From the NCBI GenBank assembly GCA_017644005.1, contig JAEPMJ010000002.1:558001-622000 (forward strand): a DNA stretch of 64,000 nucleotides, given 5' to 3'. Shown one piece after another: positions 34,980 to 44,552 of the stretch. The DNA comes from Rhizobiaceae bacterium (lineage in GTDB: Bacteria > Pseudomonadota > Alphaproteobacteria > Rhizobiales > Rhizobiaceae). Each line of letters opens with the position of its first letter. Positions within the stretch are counted from its first letter, which is position 1. The notes below the pieces were generated by a model. It had not been told where the DNA came from. It did no database searches and saw only the letters and a program-made list of their open reading frames with translations. Position numbers and translations under genes: made by a program.

Positions 34980-37057
34980 CCCTGCACCTCTCTCCTGAGC
35001 CTGAGAGTGCCCTGCCTGCCCGCTTCGGCGTTCCAGCCGGGCAGAAGGAAAATCGTGGTATCCGGCTGTTCGATTACCGCCGGCCCGTTGACCGTCGCGC
35101 CCTGGCCGAGCTCTTCGCGCCGGTACACGGCTGCATCCAGGTACCGTCCGCCGTACCAGATCTTGCGCGCGGCGATAGTAGTCGGCCTCGCATCGCCCAC
35201 ATTCGGCAGCGTGACCGGCGCTACGCGCCCGATGACGCCTAGCCGCAATGTCGATGTTTGCAGCGCGCTGTCCGGTTCGTTGAAACCGTAGAGTTTCTGA
35301 TGTTCATCGTGGAAAAGCTGGCTGACAAGCGCCGCTGAAAGTCGCTCTCTCTGCTCAGGCGGGATAAATATTTCCAGCTCATAAGCCTGGCTTGGATAGC
35401 GCAGGTTGATCGACACCGCGAAATCATGCGCGCCAATCAGATCGCCTTCCTTTTCGACCCAGCGGCGTGCCTCGTCTTCCATCTCGGCAAGTTGGGCTGT
35501 CAGCCTGTTCCAGTCGTCCTGCGCGCGCTGCCCGGAACCACCGATCAGGTATCGTGCATTCGTTACATAGTCGCGGCGTACATCAGCCAGTACCGCGCCC
35601 AGGGCGCAGAATGTACCGGGTGCGGTCGGAACGAGAACCGAGGTGAGACGTGCCTCATCGGCAAGCAGGTTTGCGTGCGTGGCGCCGGCACCGCCATAGG
35701 CCATGAGCGAAAAGTCCCGCGGGTCGACGCCGGCATGCGCCAGAAGCTTGTTGATCTCTGTCGCCATCTTGGCCGTCGCAACCCGAATTGCCGCTTCCGC
35801 GGCTTCAAGCGCTCGATCAGGGCCTTCCATGCCCAACTGCTCGGCAATCGCATCCAGCGCGTTCCGCGCCGCCGCGGCGTCGAGTTGCATGCGGCCACTG
35901 AGGAAGTTGTCGGGATCGATGATCCCCAAGGTCACGTAGCAATCCGTAACCGTCGGCTTGTCGCCGCCGCGGCCGTAACAGATCGGGCCGGGCGCGGCGC
36001 CGGCGGAAAGCGGTCCGACCTTGAGGAGACCAAGGTCGTCTACCCACAAGATGGATCCGCCGCCAGCGCCGATCGCCGCAACATTCACGACCGGCATCAT
36101 CAGCGGAAAGTCTCCGACGAAGGTCGATGATGTGAATTCGGGGGTTCCCCGCTGGCAAACAGAGATGTCGGCGCTCGTTCCGCCCATATCGAAGGTAATG
36201 AGCTTGTTGATGTCGCTCGCCGCGCCGACCCTTGTTGAGGCGACCACCCCCGACGCTGGACCCGACAAAACCGTGTCGATCGGTCGGCTGCGCGCAGTGT
36301 CGATACCCAGTGTGCCGCCATTGTTGGCCGTGATGTAGATGGGACATTCGAGTCCCACCGATTTGACACGGCTTTCCAGCCTGTCGAAATAGCTGGTCAT
36401 CAATGGCTGGATATAGGAGTTCAATCCGGCAACCAGGCATCGTTCGTACTCTCTGATTTCCGGCCAGACTACGCTTGATTCTGTAATCAGAAGGCCGCCA
36501 AGCTCGTTGCGCAGGGCGTGTCCTATTTCGATCTCAAGCGAAGGGTCGCGGTAGGAGTTAAGCAGCATGATAGCGACTGCTTCCACGTCAGCCGTCTTCA
36601 ATTGCGCTGCCAGTTCTTTGATTTCCGCCGCATCCACACCCTGAAGAACGCGGCCTCGCGCGTCCATTCGGGCCGACACCTCGAATACGAGATTTCGCGG
36701 GACGAGTGGCGTTTCGCGAGGTTCAGTGAAGTCGTATGAACTGGGCAATCGCATACGCGCGATTTCCAGCACGTCGCGTGTTCCCTGCGAGACAACCAGC
36801 GCCATCCTTGCGCCGCGCCTCTGGATGATCGCATTCAGTCCAATGGTCGTTCCGTGAACGATCAGTTCTACCGACTGCGCTGATATTCCGTGGTTTTCGA
36901 TCAGGGCACGTATGCCCTGATCGACGGCTGCCGAGGGATCGTCCGGCACGCTCGGTTCTTTGTGGAACCAGAGTTCCCGCTCCGCCATGTCCGCAAGGAC
37001 GAAGTCGGTAAAAGTTCCGCCGACGTCAATGCCAATGCGGTAACGCTTTTCTGCCAT
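34976..37057 (-). CDS. hyuA: Hydantoinase A/oxoprolinase-family subunit (HyuA)
   Basis: About 693 residues of the ASKHA-like ATPase subunit. It shows YRIGIDVGGTFTDFVLAD at the N terminus, LIVHGTTIGLNAIIQRRG, the central GPASGVVAS and FDMGGTSADISVC phosphate-binding motifs, GAGGGSILWVD, and GAGATHANLLADE. It activates a cyclic amide with ATP for hydrolysis together with HyuB. Start ATG 37057 has AGAGGA upstream; the track adds five codons. The gene directly follows the Dpp-type binding protein in the operon, linking uptake to ring opening. Whether the ring is a hydantoin, oxoproline or another lactam is unknown; acetophenone-carboxylase-like roles also exist in the family. Confidence 0.92.
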   Translation of the reverse strand: MAEKRYRIGIDVGGTFTDFVLADMAERELWFHKEPSVPDDPSAAVDQGIRALIENHGISAQSVELIVHGTTIGLNAIIQRRGARMALVVSQGTRDVLEIARMRLPSSYDFTEPRETPLVPRNLVFEVSARMDARGRVLQGVDAAEIKELAAQLKTADVEAVAIMLLNSYRDPSLEIEIGHALRNELGGLLITESSVVWPEIREYERCLVAGLNSYIQPLMTSYFDRLESRVKSVGLECPIYITANNGGTLGIDTARSRPIDTVLSGPASGVVASTRVGAASDINKLITFDMGGTSADISVCQRGTPEFTSSTFVGDFPLMMPVVNVAAIGAGGGSILWVDDLGLLKVGPLSAGAAPGPICYGRGGDKPTVTDCYVTLGIIDPDNFLSGRMQLDAAAARNALDAIAEQLGMEGPDRALEAAEAAIRVATAKMATEINKLLAHAGVDPRDFSLMAYGGAGATHANLLADEARLTSVLVPTAPGTFCALGAVLADVRRDYVTNARYLIGGSGQRAQDDWNRLTAQLAEMEDEARRWVEKEGDLIGAHDFAVSINLRYPSQAYELEIFIPPEQRERLSAALVSQLFHDEHQKLYGFNEPDSALQTSTLRLGVIGRVAPVTLPNVGDARPTTIAARKIWYGGRYLDAAVYRREELGQGATVNGPAVIEQPDTTIFLLPGWNAEAGRQGTLRLRREVQG

Positions 37058-37090
37058 CAGATCCTCTCGCATCCCAGTTGGTCTTCTCGT

Positions 37091-38680
37091 TCAGTCTTTC
37101 TTGACCCAGCGGATCTCAAGCCAGTTGTCCGGCCGCACGGGTGCTTCCACATTGGGCTGCATCGCATAGACGAGAACCTGGTGGTGGACCGGGACATAGG
37201 CCATGTCGTCCTTGATCATCTTGTACATGGCCATCATCTGCTGGTTGCGGGCCTCAGGGTCCATCTCGACCGCCGCCGCGCGGATTGCTTCGTCGAGCGC
37301 GCTGTTTGAGTACAGGGCGTAGTTGTAGATGCCCTGGCCGCTGTCGTCGTTGCGTGTCGCCAGCAGAGTTTCGAGCGCGTACATCCCGTCGAAATACGGG
37401 GAGTTGAAGCCCATCAGGAACATTGACGTGTCACGCTCCCAGAGCATCGGGAAGTACTTCGCGCGCGGCATCAGATTGAGGCTGACGTCAAGCCCGATCT
37501 GGGTCAGCATCGAGGTAACGGCTTTGCAGATCTGTTCGTCGTTGATGTAGCGGTTGTTGGGGCAATCGAGACGGATTGCAAAACCATCCGGAAAGCCGGC
37601 CTCCGCGAGCAGCGCCTTGGCTTTTTCCGGATCGTAACCCGCACGCGCATCCAGCGACGCATCGTAGCCCGCATTGCCGGGAGCGAGAATCTGTCCGGTC
37701 GGCGTCGCCAGACCGCGCATCACGGTCTTTGCGATAGCCTCGGCATTGATGGCATGGTCAATCGCCTGGCGAACACGCAAGTCCTTGAACGGATTCTTAC
37801 CGCCGGCGTCGCCGTGCCTCAGCGCGTCACTGCTCTGATCGAAGCCGAAAAAGATCGTCCGAAACTCGTCGGTTTTCTCGATCTTGATATCCGGGTTCGC
37901 TTCGAGCCTTCCGACGTCCTGGCTTGGCACGTCGATTACAAGGTCGATTTCGTTGGACACCAGTGCGGCAATACGGGTCGGATCGCTTGAGATCGGCGTA
38001 AAGATAATCTCGTCGATATCCCCCGCCATGTCTCCCCAGTAATCCGCGTTGCGCTCGAGAACGGTTTTGCTGTCGGGTTCGCGGCTCCGCAACTTATACG
38101 GACCGGTGCCATTGGCATTCAGAACCGAGTAGGTTTCCTGCGCGTCACGCAGATTCTGAGGCTCCTGAACATTGTGCTCTTCGGCCCAGTCCCGATCCAT
38201 GATGAAGATGTAGGCAAGCTTGTCGAGGATGAGCGGATCGGCTGCCTTGGTGACGATCTCCACCGTGTGGTCATCGACGACACGTACGTCCTCGATAGTC
38301 GACACGAAGTTCGAAAACTGCGACGTCGGCTGCTGGGAGCGCTTGATTGAGAATGCCACATCGTCCGCGCCAAATGCCGAGCCGTTGTGGAAGGTAACGC
38401 CTTCGCGCAGCTTGAAACGCCACTCGGTCGGGCTCAGATTTTCCCAGCTCTCGGCGAGGGCCGGGACTTTTTTCAGCTCACGGTCGCGCGTGATGAGCGC
38501 GTCATAGACCATCGACACGACCGATATGGTCGTCGAGATGTTCTGTGCTTGCGGGTCCATGGTGCCGGCATCGGCCTGAGCTGCAATGCGCAGGGTCTCG
38601 GCAGATGCGACAACGCTCGCACCCGCAATCATGGCCGCTGCGGCCATAGCGGTTATGCTGTTCTTCGCATTTAGTTTCAT
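37091..38680 (-). CDS. Dipeptide/oligopeptide-type ABC transporter substrate-binding protein
   Basis: About 529 residues, a family 5 (SBP_bac_5) binding protein. The signal peptide SITAMAAAAMIAGASVVASA is followed by ETLRIAAQADAGTMDPQAQN and the family segments WRFKLREGVTFHNGSAFGADDVAFSI and LRVRQAIDHAINAEAIAK. The start at 38680 has AGGAGG eight bases upstream; the 27 track codons before it lie in the intergenic region. It delivers the pathway substrate to the DppB/DppC permeases encoded upstream. Family members bind peptides, nickel, opines and other non-peptide ligands. Confidence 0.92.
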   Translation of the reverse strand: MKLNAKNSITAMAAAAMIAGASVVASAETLRIAAQADAGTMDPQAQNISTTISVVSMVYDALITRDRELKKVPALAESWENLSPTEWRFKLREGVTFHNGSAFGADDVAFSIKRSQQPTSQFSNFVSTIEDVRVVDDHTVEIVTKAADPLILDKLAYIFIMDRDWAEEHNVQEPQNLRDAQETYSVLNANGTGPYKLRSREPDSKTVLERNADYWGDMAGDIDEIIFTPISSDPTRIAALVSNEIDLVIDVPSQDVGRLEANPDIKIEKTDEFRTIFFGFDQSSDALRHGDAGGKNPFKDLRVRQAIDHAINAEAIAKTVMRGLATPTGQILAPGNAGYDASLDARAGYDPEKAKALLAEAGFPDGFAIRLDCPNNRYINDEQICKAVTSMLTQIGLDVSLNLMPRAKYFPMLWERDTSMFLMGFNSPYFDGMYALETLLATRNDDSGQGIYNYALYSNSALDEAIRAAAVEMDPEARNQQMMAMYKMIKDDMAYVPVHHQVLVYAMQPNVEAPVRPDNWLEIRWVKKD

Positions 38681-38757
38681 TTGGATTCCTCCTGGTTGCA
38701 GATAAGTGCCGTTTACCGACATCTTGCTATTGCTCAGCCCGGCATTGCCGCCGAGCT

Positions 38758-39726
38758 TCATTTCAGCCTCGGATTGAGCGCATCGCGCAGGAAATCACCG
38801 AGCAGGTTGATGGACAGGACGAGGATCAGCAGCGCCGCGCCGGGCATGATCGCGATCCACCATTCGCCCGAAAGCAGATAACTGTTGCCGATACGGATGA
38901 GCGTACCCAAAGACGGCTCCGTGGGGGGAATACCAAGCCCGACGAACGAGAGCGTTGCCTCCAGGATGACGGCGATGGCCAGATGGATCGTCCCGATGAC
39001 AAGCACGGAAGTCATCACGTTGGGCATGATGTGGCTGAAGAGAATGGTGCCTGTCCGCACGCCGATAAGCCGAGCTGCCGCCACATAATCCTGCCTGCGC
39101 TCGACCATAGTCGCGCCCCGGACCGCGCGCGCATACTGAACCCAGCCGGAAAGGCCGATCGCGACAATAAGAACGAAAGCGGCGATCTCCTCATGTGCAC
39201 TGGCGCCAAAGGCCGCACGCGAGACCCCGTCGATCATCACCGCGATCAGAATGGCGGGAAAAGTCAGCTGAATGTCGGCCACCCGCATGAGAATGGAGTC
39301 GGTAATTCCTCCGACATAACCCGCGATCAGGCCGACGCTGACGCCAATGCATATCGCAAGTGCAACACCTCCCAATCCGACGAAAAGCGAGACGCGAAGC
39401 CCGTAGATGATCGCCGAGATCATATCGCGGCCCTGATCATCGGTGCCGAGCGGATAACGGTAGTCACCCTCCGGCAGCCATGCAGGCGGAAGGAAGGCGT
39501 CCTCGAGGCGCAACGCGGCAAGGTCGAAAACCGGATAGGGTGCCACAAGGTCGGGAAAGGCTGCGGCGAGCGCAAACAACAGCATCAGGAAAGATGCAAC
39601 GATTGCCGAGGGGCTTCGGGAAAACTCGTAGAGAAGGTCGTATTTGTAGACCGCCGCCCGGAGCTTCGCCCATACGCTGGCGCTCGGCACGTTCGGGTTC
39701 GAAGAGGTTTTATCGGTTTCAGACAT
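38758..39726 (-). CDS. Dipeptide/oligopeptide-type ABC transporter permease (DppC-like)
   Basis: A 322-residue inner-membrane permease with about six transmembrane segments. It has the N-terminal OppC-N segment (RSPSAIVASFLMLLFALAAAFPDLVAPY), LGTDDQGRDMISAIIYGLRVSLFVGLG, and the EAA coupling loop YVAAARLIGVRTGTILFSHIMPN. It partners DppB, 7 bp upstream in the operon. A 77-bp gap precedes the binding-protein gene. The required ATPases are at 21.2-23.2 kb. Confidence 0.92.
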   Translation of the reverse strand: MSETDKTSSNPNVPSASVWAKLRAAVYKYDLLYEFSRSPSAIVASFLMLLFALAAAFPDLVAPYPVFDLAALRLEDAFLPPAWLPEGDYRYPLGTDDQGRDMISAIIYGLRVSLFVGLGGVALAICIGVSVGLIAGYVGGITDSILMRVADIQLTFPAILIAVMIDGVSRAAFGASAHEEIAAFVLIVAIGLSGWVQYARAVRGATMVERRQDYVAAARLIGVRTGTILFSHIMPNVMTSVLVIGTIHLAIAVILEATLSFVGLGIPPTEPSLGTLIRIGNSYLLSGEWWIAIMPGAALLILVLSINLLGDFLRDALNPRLK

Positions 39727-39733
39727 CTCGCCG

Positions 39734-40711
39734 TCACCCCTTCCCGGAAGAAATGCTTATGCGCGGATCGATTGCGAAGTACAGAAGATCAACGATCAAA
39801 TTGATGAAGACAAAAAGCGCTGCGATAACAATGAGGTATGCAGCCATCATTGAGACGTCCGCGGCTGCGACCGATTGCAGGAACAGCAGGCCCAGCCCCG
39901 GCCACTGAAAAACGGCTTCAGTGATCACGGCAAACGCGATGACAGATCCGAGCTGAACACCGACAACGGTTACGACCGGGATGAGCGTGTTGCGTAGCGC
40001 GTGACGGAAGTTGACCGATCGTTCCGACAATCCGCGCGCGCGCGCAAATCGGATGTAGTCTGTCCTGAGCACTTCGAGCATTTCCGCCCGAACAAGGCGC
40101 ATGATCATCGCAATCTGGAATACGGCGATCGTCAGCGCCGGCATCAGCAGCGCCCGCAATCCGTCCAGGGTCAGCAATCCTGTCTTCCAGCCGGCGATGT
40201 CGACTGTCGTGCCCCGCCCGTAGGACGGCAACCACATCAAGTTCACGCTGAATATCCAGATCAGCAATACGCCCATAAAGAACGACGGAAGCGAGATGCC
40301 GAACAGCGAAGCGCCCATGATAATGCGGCTCGATATCCGGTTCTTGTAGATCGCTGCGTAGACGCCGGCCGGTATGCCGAATACGACAGCTATCAACATG
40401 CCGGACACGGCCAGTTCGAATGTGGCGGGAAAACGCTCTGCGAGCACGGCGCCAACGGGTCTGCCCAATCTGTAGCTGATGCCGAAATCGCCGCTGAGGA
40501 CATTGCCTATATAGGACACGAACTGAACGATTATGGGACGATCCAGGCCCAACTCGGCGCGCAAGGCCGCGCGCTGCGCGGGTGTGGAATCCGCACCGAG
40601 GATCGCCACCAGCGGATCGCCCAGATAGGTGAACATCGAGAAAGCGATCGCGATCACGATGAACATCACGATTGCAATCTGAAGCAGCCGGTTAAGCAGG
40701 AAGCCAACCAT
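39734..40711 (-). CDS. Dipeptide/oligopeptide-type ABC transporter permease (DppB-like)
   Basis: About 325 residues with six membrane segments. MVGFLLNRLLQIAIVMFIVIAIAFSMF at the start, GLDRPIIVQFVSYIGNVLSGDFGISY in the periplasmic loop and the coupling loop DYIRFARARGLSERSVNFRHALRNTLIPVVTVVG are DppB hallmarks. ATG 40711 overlaps the aminotransferase stop by 1 bp (TAATG), while the 36 extra track codons lie inside that gene. It forms the channel with DppC. Confidence 0.93.
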   Translation of the reverse strand: MVGFLLNRLLQIAIVMFIVIAIAFSMFTYLGDPLVAILGADSTPAQRAALRAELGLDRPIIVQFVSYIGNVLSGDFGISYRLGRPVGAVLAERFPATFELAVSGMLIAVVFGIPAGVYAAIYKNRISSRIIMGASLFGISLPSFFMGVLLIWIFSVNLMWLPSYGRGTTVDIAGWKTGLLTLDGLRALLMPALTIAVFQIAMIMRLVRAEMLEVLRTDYIRFARARGLSERSVNFRHALRNTLIPVVTVVGVQLGSVIAFAVITEAVFQWPGLGLLFLQSVAAADVSMMAAYLIVIAALFVFINLIVDLLYFAIDPRISISSGKG

Positions 40712-41898
40712 TACGCGCGCTCCTTCCAACCTGCCGACCTGATCGCATCGCGAACAGCAGTTGCAACATAGGAAAAATCGGATTCCTGATTGTAGGCGTA
40801 GGCGCAAAGCCGCAGCCAAAGCGCGCCCGAAATGGGCGCAACGATCGCATCGATCCTGTTATTCGACCAAAGTGCTTCGCGCAGAGTCGCCGCGGACTCG
40901 TGATCGGCATCGACGGCGGCAGGAACGCGGACAGTGGTCATTGCGCCGAAGCAGTCCCCGTGCGCGCCTATTTCTGTTCCCAGTTCGGCTGCGACGGTTC
41001 GCCCGCCCGCAATTGCCAATTGCCGGTTGCGTGCGCGCATTGCACGCCCGCCAAGCCGGCCGTGCGCCTCTAGCGCAAAGGGCACGCTCAACCAGGCGGA
41101 GGCATCACGAGTTCCGATCTTGGCGAATTCGGCAACCAGTCCCTTTCCGTATGCATGCGATATGATCGAGGGGTGAATTTCGACGTCGTTGCCCACACCA
41201 GCGACGATGAACGCCGCGCCCTTGGGCGCGCCAAGCCATTTGTGACAATTTCCGACATACCAGTCGGCACCGATTTTCCCGATGTCGAGCTCGACCATGC
41301 CTGGCGCATGCGAGCCATCCACCAGAACCTGAATGCCTTTGGCGTGGCACCTGCGGACTATTTCATCAACCGGAAACACAATTCCCGACGGCGAGGCAAT
41401 GTGATCGATGACGACCAGTCTGGTGCGTGAGTTGCATTCGGCAAGAACGCGCTCTACCAGCAAACCGGGATCAGCCAGCGGCATGGGAACTGCAACTTCC
41501 ACAAACTCGGCCGCAGCGCGGTCGGTTACATAGCGGAGGATGTTCCGCACGGCATTGTAGACATGATCGGTCGTTACGATGCGATCGCCGGGCGCAAAGT
41601 CCAAAGACCGCAGGATTGCATTCACACCACTGGTCGCATTTTCGACCATGACCGTGTTCGCCGGGTCGGCGCCGACTTCCGGTGCCAGGAACCCTACAGC
41701 CTCACGAATCAACCCCGGCAGGTCATTCATGAAAAACCGCGCCGGCTGAGCCTCCATCCGCTCGACCCAACCGTTCTGGTGGTCGAGTACGTCGCGCAGA
41801 GTTGCGCCATAGGCCCCGTGATTGAGGTAGACCATGTCGCTGTCGAGATGAAACAGCGGCTTGAGAGAATGGCCGTAGTGAAACGCCGGCGCATTCAT
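40711..41898 (-). CDS. Class V aminotransferase-family PLP enzyme (isopenicillin-N epimerase/cysteine desulfurase-like)
   Basis: A 395-residue fold-type I PLP protein with DMVYLNHGAYGATLRDVL, MVENATSGVNAILRSLDFAPGDRIVTTDHVYNAV, the cofactor Asp in VLVDGSHAPGMVELDIG, and the PLP Lys in YVGNCHKWLGAPKGAAF. This CefD-like subgroup includes epimerases, lyases and ergothioneine-type desulfurases. Its place between the Idh-family gene and the transporter permeases ties it to the same substrate. It overlaps both neighbours by 1 bp, so translation is coupled. The reaction is not assigned. Confidence 0.86.
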   Translation of the reverse strand: MNAPAFHYGHSLKPLFHLDSDMVYLNHGAYGATLRDVLDHQNGWVERMEAQPARFFMNDLPGLIREAVGFLAPEVGADPANTVMVENATSGVNAILRSLDFAPGDRIVTTDHVYNAVRNILRYVTDRAAAEFVEVAVPMPLADPGLLVERVLAECNSRTRLVVIDHIASPSGIVFPVDEIVRRCHAKGIQVLVDGSHAPGMVELDIGKIGADWYVGNCHKWLGAPKGAAFIVAGVGNDVEIHPSIISHAYGKGLVAEFAKIGTRDASAWLSVPFALEAHGRLGGRAMRARNRQLAIAGGRTVAAELGTEIGAHGDCFGAMTTVRVPAAVDADHESAATLREALWSNNRIDAIVAPISGALWLRLCAYAYNQESDFSYVATAVRDAIRSAGWKERA

Positions 41899-42878
41899 CA
41901 GATGTCGACCTGTTCGCCACGCGCGGCCGACAGGCCGACGGCTTCGAATGCCGCTACGCCGTTCAGTATGTCGTCACGAGATATCGCCGCGCCGGCCCCC
42001 CCTCTGATCGCCGCGCCGAACGCCTCCAGCTGAATGCGCCTGGTATCGACCGGATCGTAGTCGCGCACCTCTCGCTTGCCGGACAGGTCCGTCAGCACAA
42101 GGCAGTTCTCGCCACTGAGCTCGGCGGTGCCGTTCGTACCGAATACCTGTAGGCGGAACGTCGGCGCGGTGGCCATCAGCGTCGTAAGGAATGCGCCCGC
42201 TCCGCCCTCGAGTTTGAAGGTGGCGTAGGTCGTATCGTCCATCTGAATGTCGAGAAACTGGCGTCGCGACTCCGCATAAACAGATTGGATCGGCGCGCAG
42301 AGGTGGATGATGAGATCGATCATATGAATGCCCGCGCCGGCCAAGCCGCCCGCCGGGCTTTCACCGCCGCGCACACGCCAATGATCGCCCTTGTATGCGG
42401 ACGCGACATTGCCGGAGAAATTGGACTCCACGTACAGAATACGTCCCAGCCGACCCTCATCGAGCATCTCTTTGAGGTCGACCACCGACGGAAGAAACCG
42501 GCGGTTGTGACCCACGGCCACCACAAGGTCGGCTGACGCCTGAGCAAGCGCACGCTCGGCCGACGCCTTGGTCAAGGTAAACGGCTTTTCCACGAAGACC
42601 GGCTTTCCGGCTCGTGCACAGGCAATGATCTGCTCCTCGTGCGTAGAATGCGGGGTGGCTAGAACGACCCCATCCACCTTGCCCTTCGCGAGAACGCTGT
42701 TGAGATCAGAGCATATGTCGAGCCCGAGACGGTCGGCATCTGCCCGAACCCGATCCGCGTTGCGCGATACAACGGTGGCGAAGCGTACGGACCGGCTTTT
42801 GCCCTGGACCGCTTCCACCAGCTGCATCCCCCAGCGCCCCATGCCCATGATCGCCAGATTGGTGATGGTCTGTGTCAC
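41898..42878 (-). CDS. Gfo/Idh/MocA-family oxidoreductase
   Basis: A 326-residue NAD(P) dehydrogenase with LAIMGMGRWGMQLVEAV as nucleotide site, CARAGKPVFVEKPFTLTKASAE as family motif, and GGLAGAGIHMIDLIIHLCAPI with the catalytic Asp/His. It starts at a GTG, unlike most neighbours. It is the first gene of the long leftward operon (this gene, aminotransferase, dppB, dppC, binding protein, hyuA, hyuB, PhnW-like, hydroxyacid dehydrogenase and perhaps the regulator), only 28 bp from the TTGTTATACAA site. Confidence 0.86.
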   Translation of the reverse strand: MTQTITNLAIMGMGRWGMQLVEAVQGKSRSVRFATVVSRNADRVRADADRLGLDICSDLNSVLAKGKVDGVVLATPHSTHEEQIIACARAGKPVFVEKPFTLTKASAERALAQASADLVVAVGHNRRFLPSVVDLKEMLDEGRLGRILYVESNFSGNVASAYKGDHWRVRGGESPAGGLAGAGIHMIDLIIHLCAPIQSVYAESRRQFLDIQMDDTTYATFKLEGGAGAFLTTLMATAPTFRLQVFGTNGTAELSGENCLVLTDLSGKREVRDYDPVDTRRIQLEAFGAAIRGGAGAAISRDDILNGVAAFEAVGLSAARGEQVDI

Positions 42879-42905
42879 GCTTCGTTCTCTTGCCTAAACT
42901 TCATC

Positions 42906-42916
42906 TTGTTATACAA
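42906..42916. promoter_or_regulatory. Candidate FadR-type operator TTGTTATACAA (Idh-family / GMC divergent promoter)
   Basis: TTGT-TAT-ACAA lies in the 85-bp gap between the leftward Idh-family operon and the rightward GMC-FAH operon, within an AT-rich patch. It has the same TTGTnnnACAA frame as the sites at 23733 and 26756. One inner pair is mismatched, which the FadR-subfamily pattern TnGTnnnACnA allows. Confidence 0.66.
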
Positions 42917-42963
42917 TCATACATATTTTGCATTGGCAATTGCCATTTTGAGAGAAGGCGATC

Positions 42964-44511
42964 ATGGAAACGGATGCCCTCGTGATCGGCACAGGCCCGG
43001 TCGGAGCAGCTGCTGCCTGGCGCCTCGCGACCCACGGCGTCAAAGTGACCTGCGTCGAGCAGGGAGACTGGTTCCCTGACAATTGTCCGCCTCCGGATTC
43101 TCCGCACTATTCCGAGCTGACGAAGAGCAAGCTGCATACCAATCCCAATGTCAGGTCAGGAGTGGCTGACATTGCAATCGACGACGAAGACAGTGCGATC
43201 AAGCCTGCATTCGGCAGCAATGTCGGCGGCAGTTCGCTTTATTGGGCTGCGCATGCACCAAGATTTCGTCCAGATGACTTCATGGTCCGCGATACCGACG
43301 GAGTCGCCGACAATTGGCCGCTCCGCTATGCGGACCTGGCGCCCTACTACAGCCTGAACGAGGCCATGACGGGCGTCGCCTTTATCCCCGGCGATCCGAC
43401 TATTCCGCGACGCATGCGGCCTGCGGAAATTTACCCGCCCATGAACGACGCAACCCGGTGGATCGCCGGCGTTCTGGCAACGCGCAACTGGCATGCCTGG
43501 CCAACCGACATCGTGGTCGGCAGGCCGACGGAACACTGCGTGCATGACGGGCCGTGCAATATCGGCTGCGCAACCAGACGCGCCTCCGGGGCCGATAGAA
43601 ATTACCTGCCAGCGGCAATGGGCAGAGGCGCCAGGTTGCTCACCGGAACTCGGATCGTCGCGCTCGAGCACGGGCGAGACGGGCGCGTCACGGCGGCCGT
43701 TGCCGAGAGTGAAAACGACCGGTTCACCATCAAGGCACAGAAATACATACTGGCTGCGAACGGCCTGCACACGCCGCATCTTCTGCTGCTCTCCAGTTCG
43801 GGCAAATTTCCCAACGGTCTTGCGAACGGGACCGGACTCGTTGGCCGCCGGCTGATGCTGCATCCGTACGCGTGGGTCGATGCGATATTCGGCGAGCCAT
43901 TTGCGCGCCCGGGACCGGGTCAGCAGGGCGGTGTCATTTCGCTTCAGTTCAGAAATAGCCGAAGTGCCGGACAGCATGTCCGAGGCGCGCGACTCCAATT
44001 TTCCGCCCGACCTTCCTCACATATGGCAGTCGAGTCGCTCGCCTCCTCGGCACCCGTCCCGGTGGAAAATGCAGCTGATCGCATCGTCGGCTTCAGCATC
44101 TGCGCCGAGGATCTGCCAGAGCTACATAATCGCATCACCCTGTCAGACCGGACAACTGATTCTGAGGGTAGACCCGTACCCCGTATGATCTATGAGGTTT
44201 CGGAGAATTCACGAACGATTCTCGACGGAACTATGAACCAAGTTGCAGCGCTCTTCAGCGATTTGGGTGCCATTTCGACCTTCCGGACGCCGCTCAAAGA
44301 ACAGGCGGGATTTCACATAATGGGGACAGCAGTAATGGGGCGTGACCCCCAAAACTCAGTTACCGACGAATGGGGACGCTGCCACGAAGTGGACAATCTG
44401 TTCATCGCGGATGCCAGCGTGTTCGTAACCGCCAGCACCATGAATCCGACAGCGACAGCCCAGGCGCTTGCGTTGCGACAGGCCGACCGGATCGGCCTCG
44501 ATCGGCGATAG
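42964..44511 (+). CDS. GMC-family FAD oxidoreductase
   Basis: A 515-residue flavoprotein with the N-terminal dinucleotide motif ALVIGTGPVGAAAAWRLATHG, FGSNVGGSSLYWAAHAPRF, GADRNYLPAAMGRGARLL, LAANGLHTPHLLLLSSSG and the C-terminal FIADASVFVTASTMNPTATAQALALRQADRI, which holds the FAD-contacting end and the region of the catalytic His pair. It fits the GMC group that oxidises alcohols or sugar acids. It is the first gene of a two-gene operon with an FAH hydrolase; the ribosome site AGAGAAGG precedes ATG. Electron acceptor and substrate are unknown. Confidence 0.87.
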   Translation: METDALVIGTGPVGAAAAWRLATHGVKVTCVEQGDWFPDNCPPPDSPHYSELTKSKLHTNPNVRSGVADIAIDDEDSAIKPAFGSNVGGSSLYWAAHAPRFRPDDFMVRDTDGVADNWPLRYADLAPYYSLNEAMTGVAFIPGDPTIPRRMRPAEIYPPMNDATRWIAGVLATRNWHAWPTDIVVGRPTEHCVHDGPCNIGCATRRASGADRNYLPAAMGRGARLLTGTRIVALEHGRDGRVTAAVAESENDRFTIKAQKYILAANGLHTPHLLLLSSSGKFPNGLANGTGLVGRRLMLHPYAWVDAIFGEPFARPGPGQQGGVISLQFRNSRSAGQHVRGARLQFSARPSSHMAVESLASSAPVPVENAADRIVGFSICAEDLPELHNRITLSDRTTDSEGRPVPRMIYEVSENSRTILDGTMNQVAALFSDLGAISTFRTPLKEQAGFHIMGTAVMGRDPQNSVTDEWGRCHEVDNLFIADASVFVTASTMNPTATAQALALRQADRIGLDRR

Positions 44512-44552
44512 GATCATACGCGAATGCCGCTCGATAGACGAAAGGAACAAGG

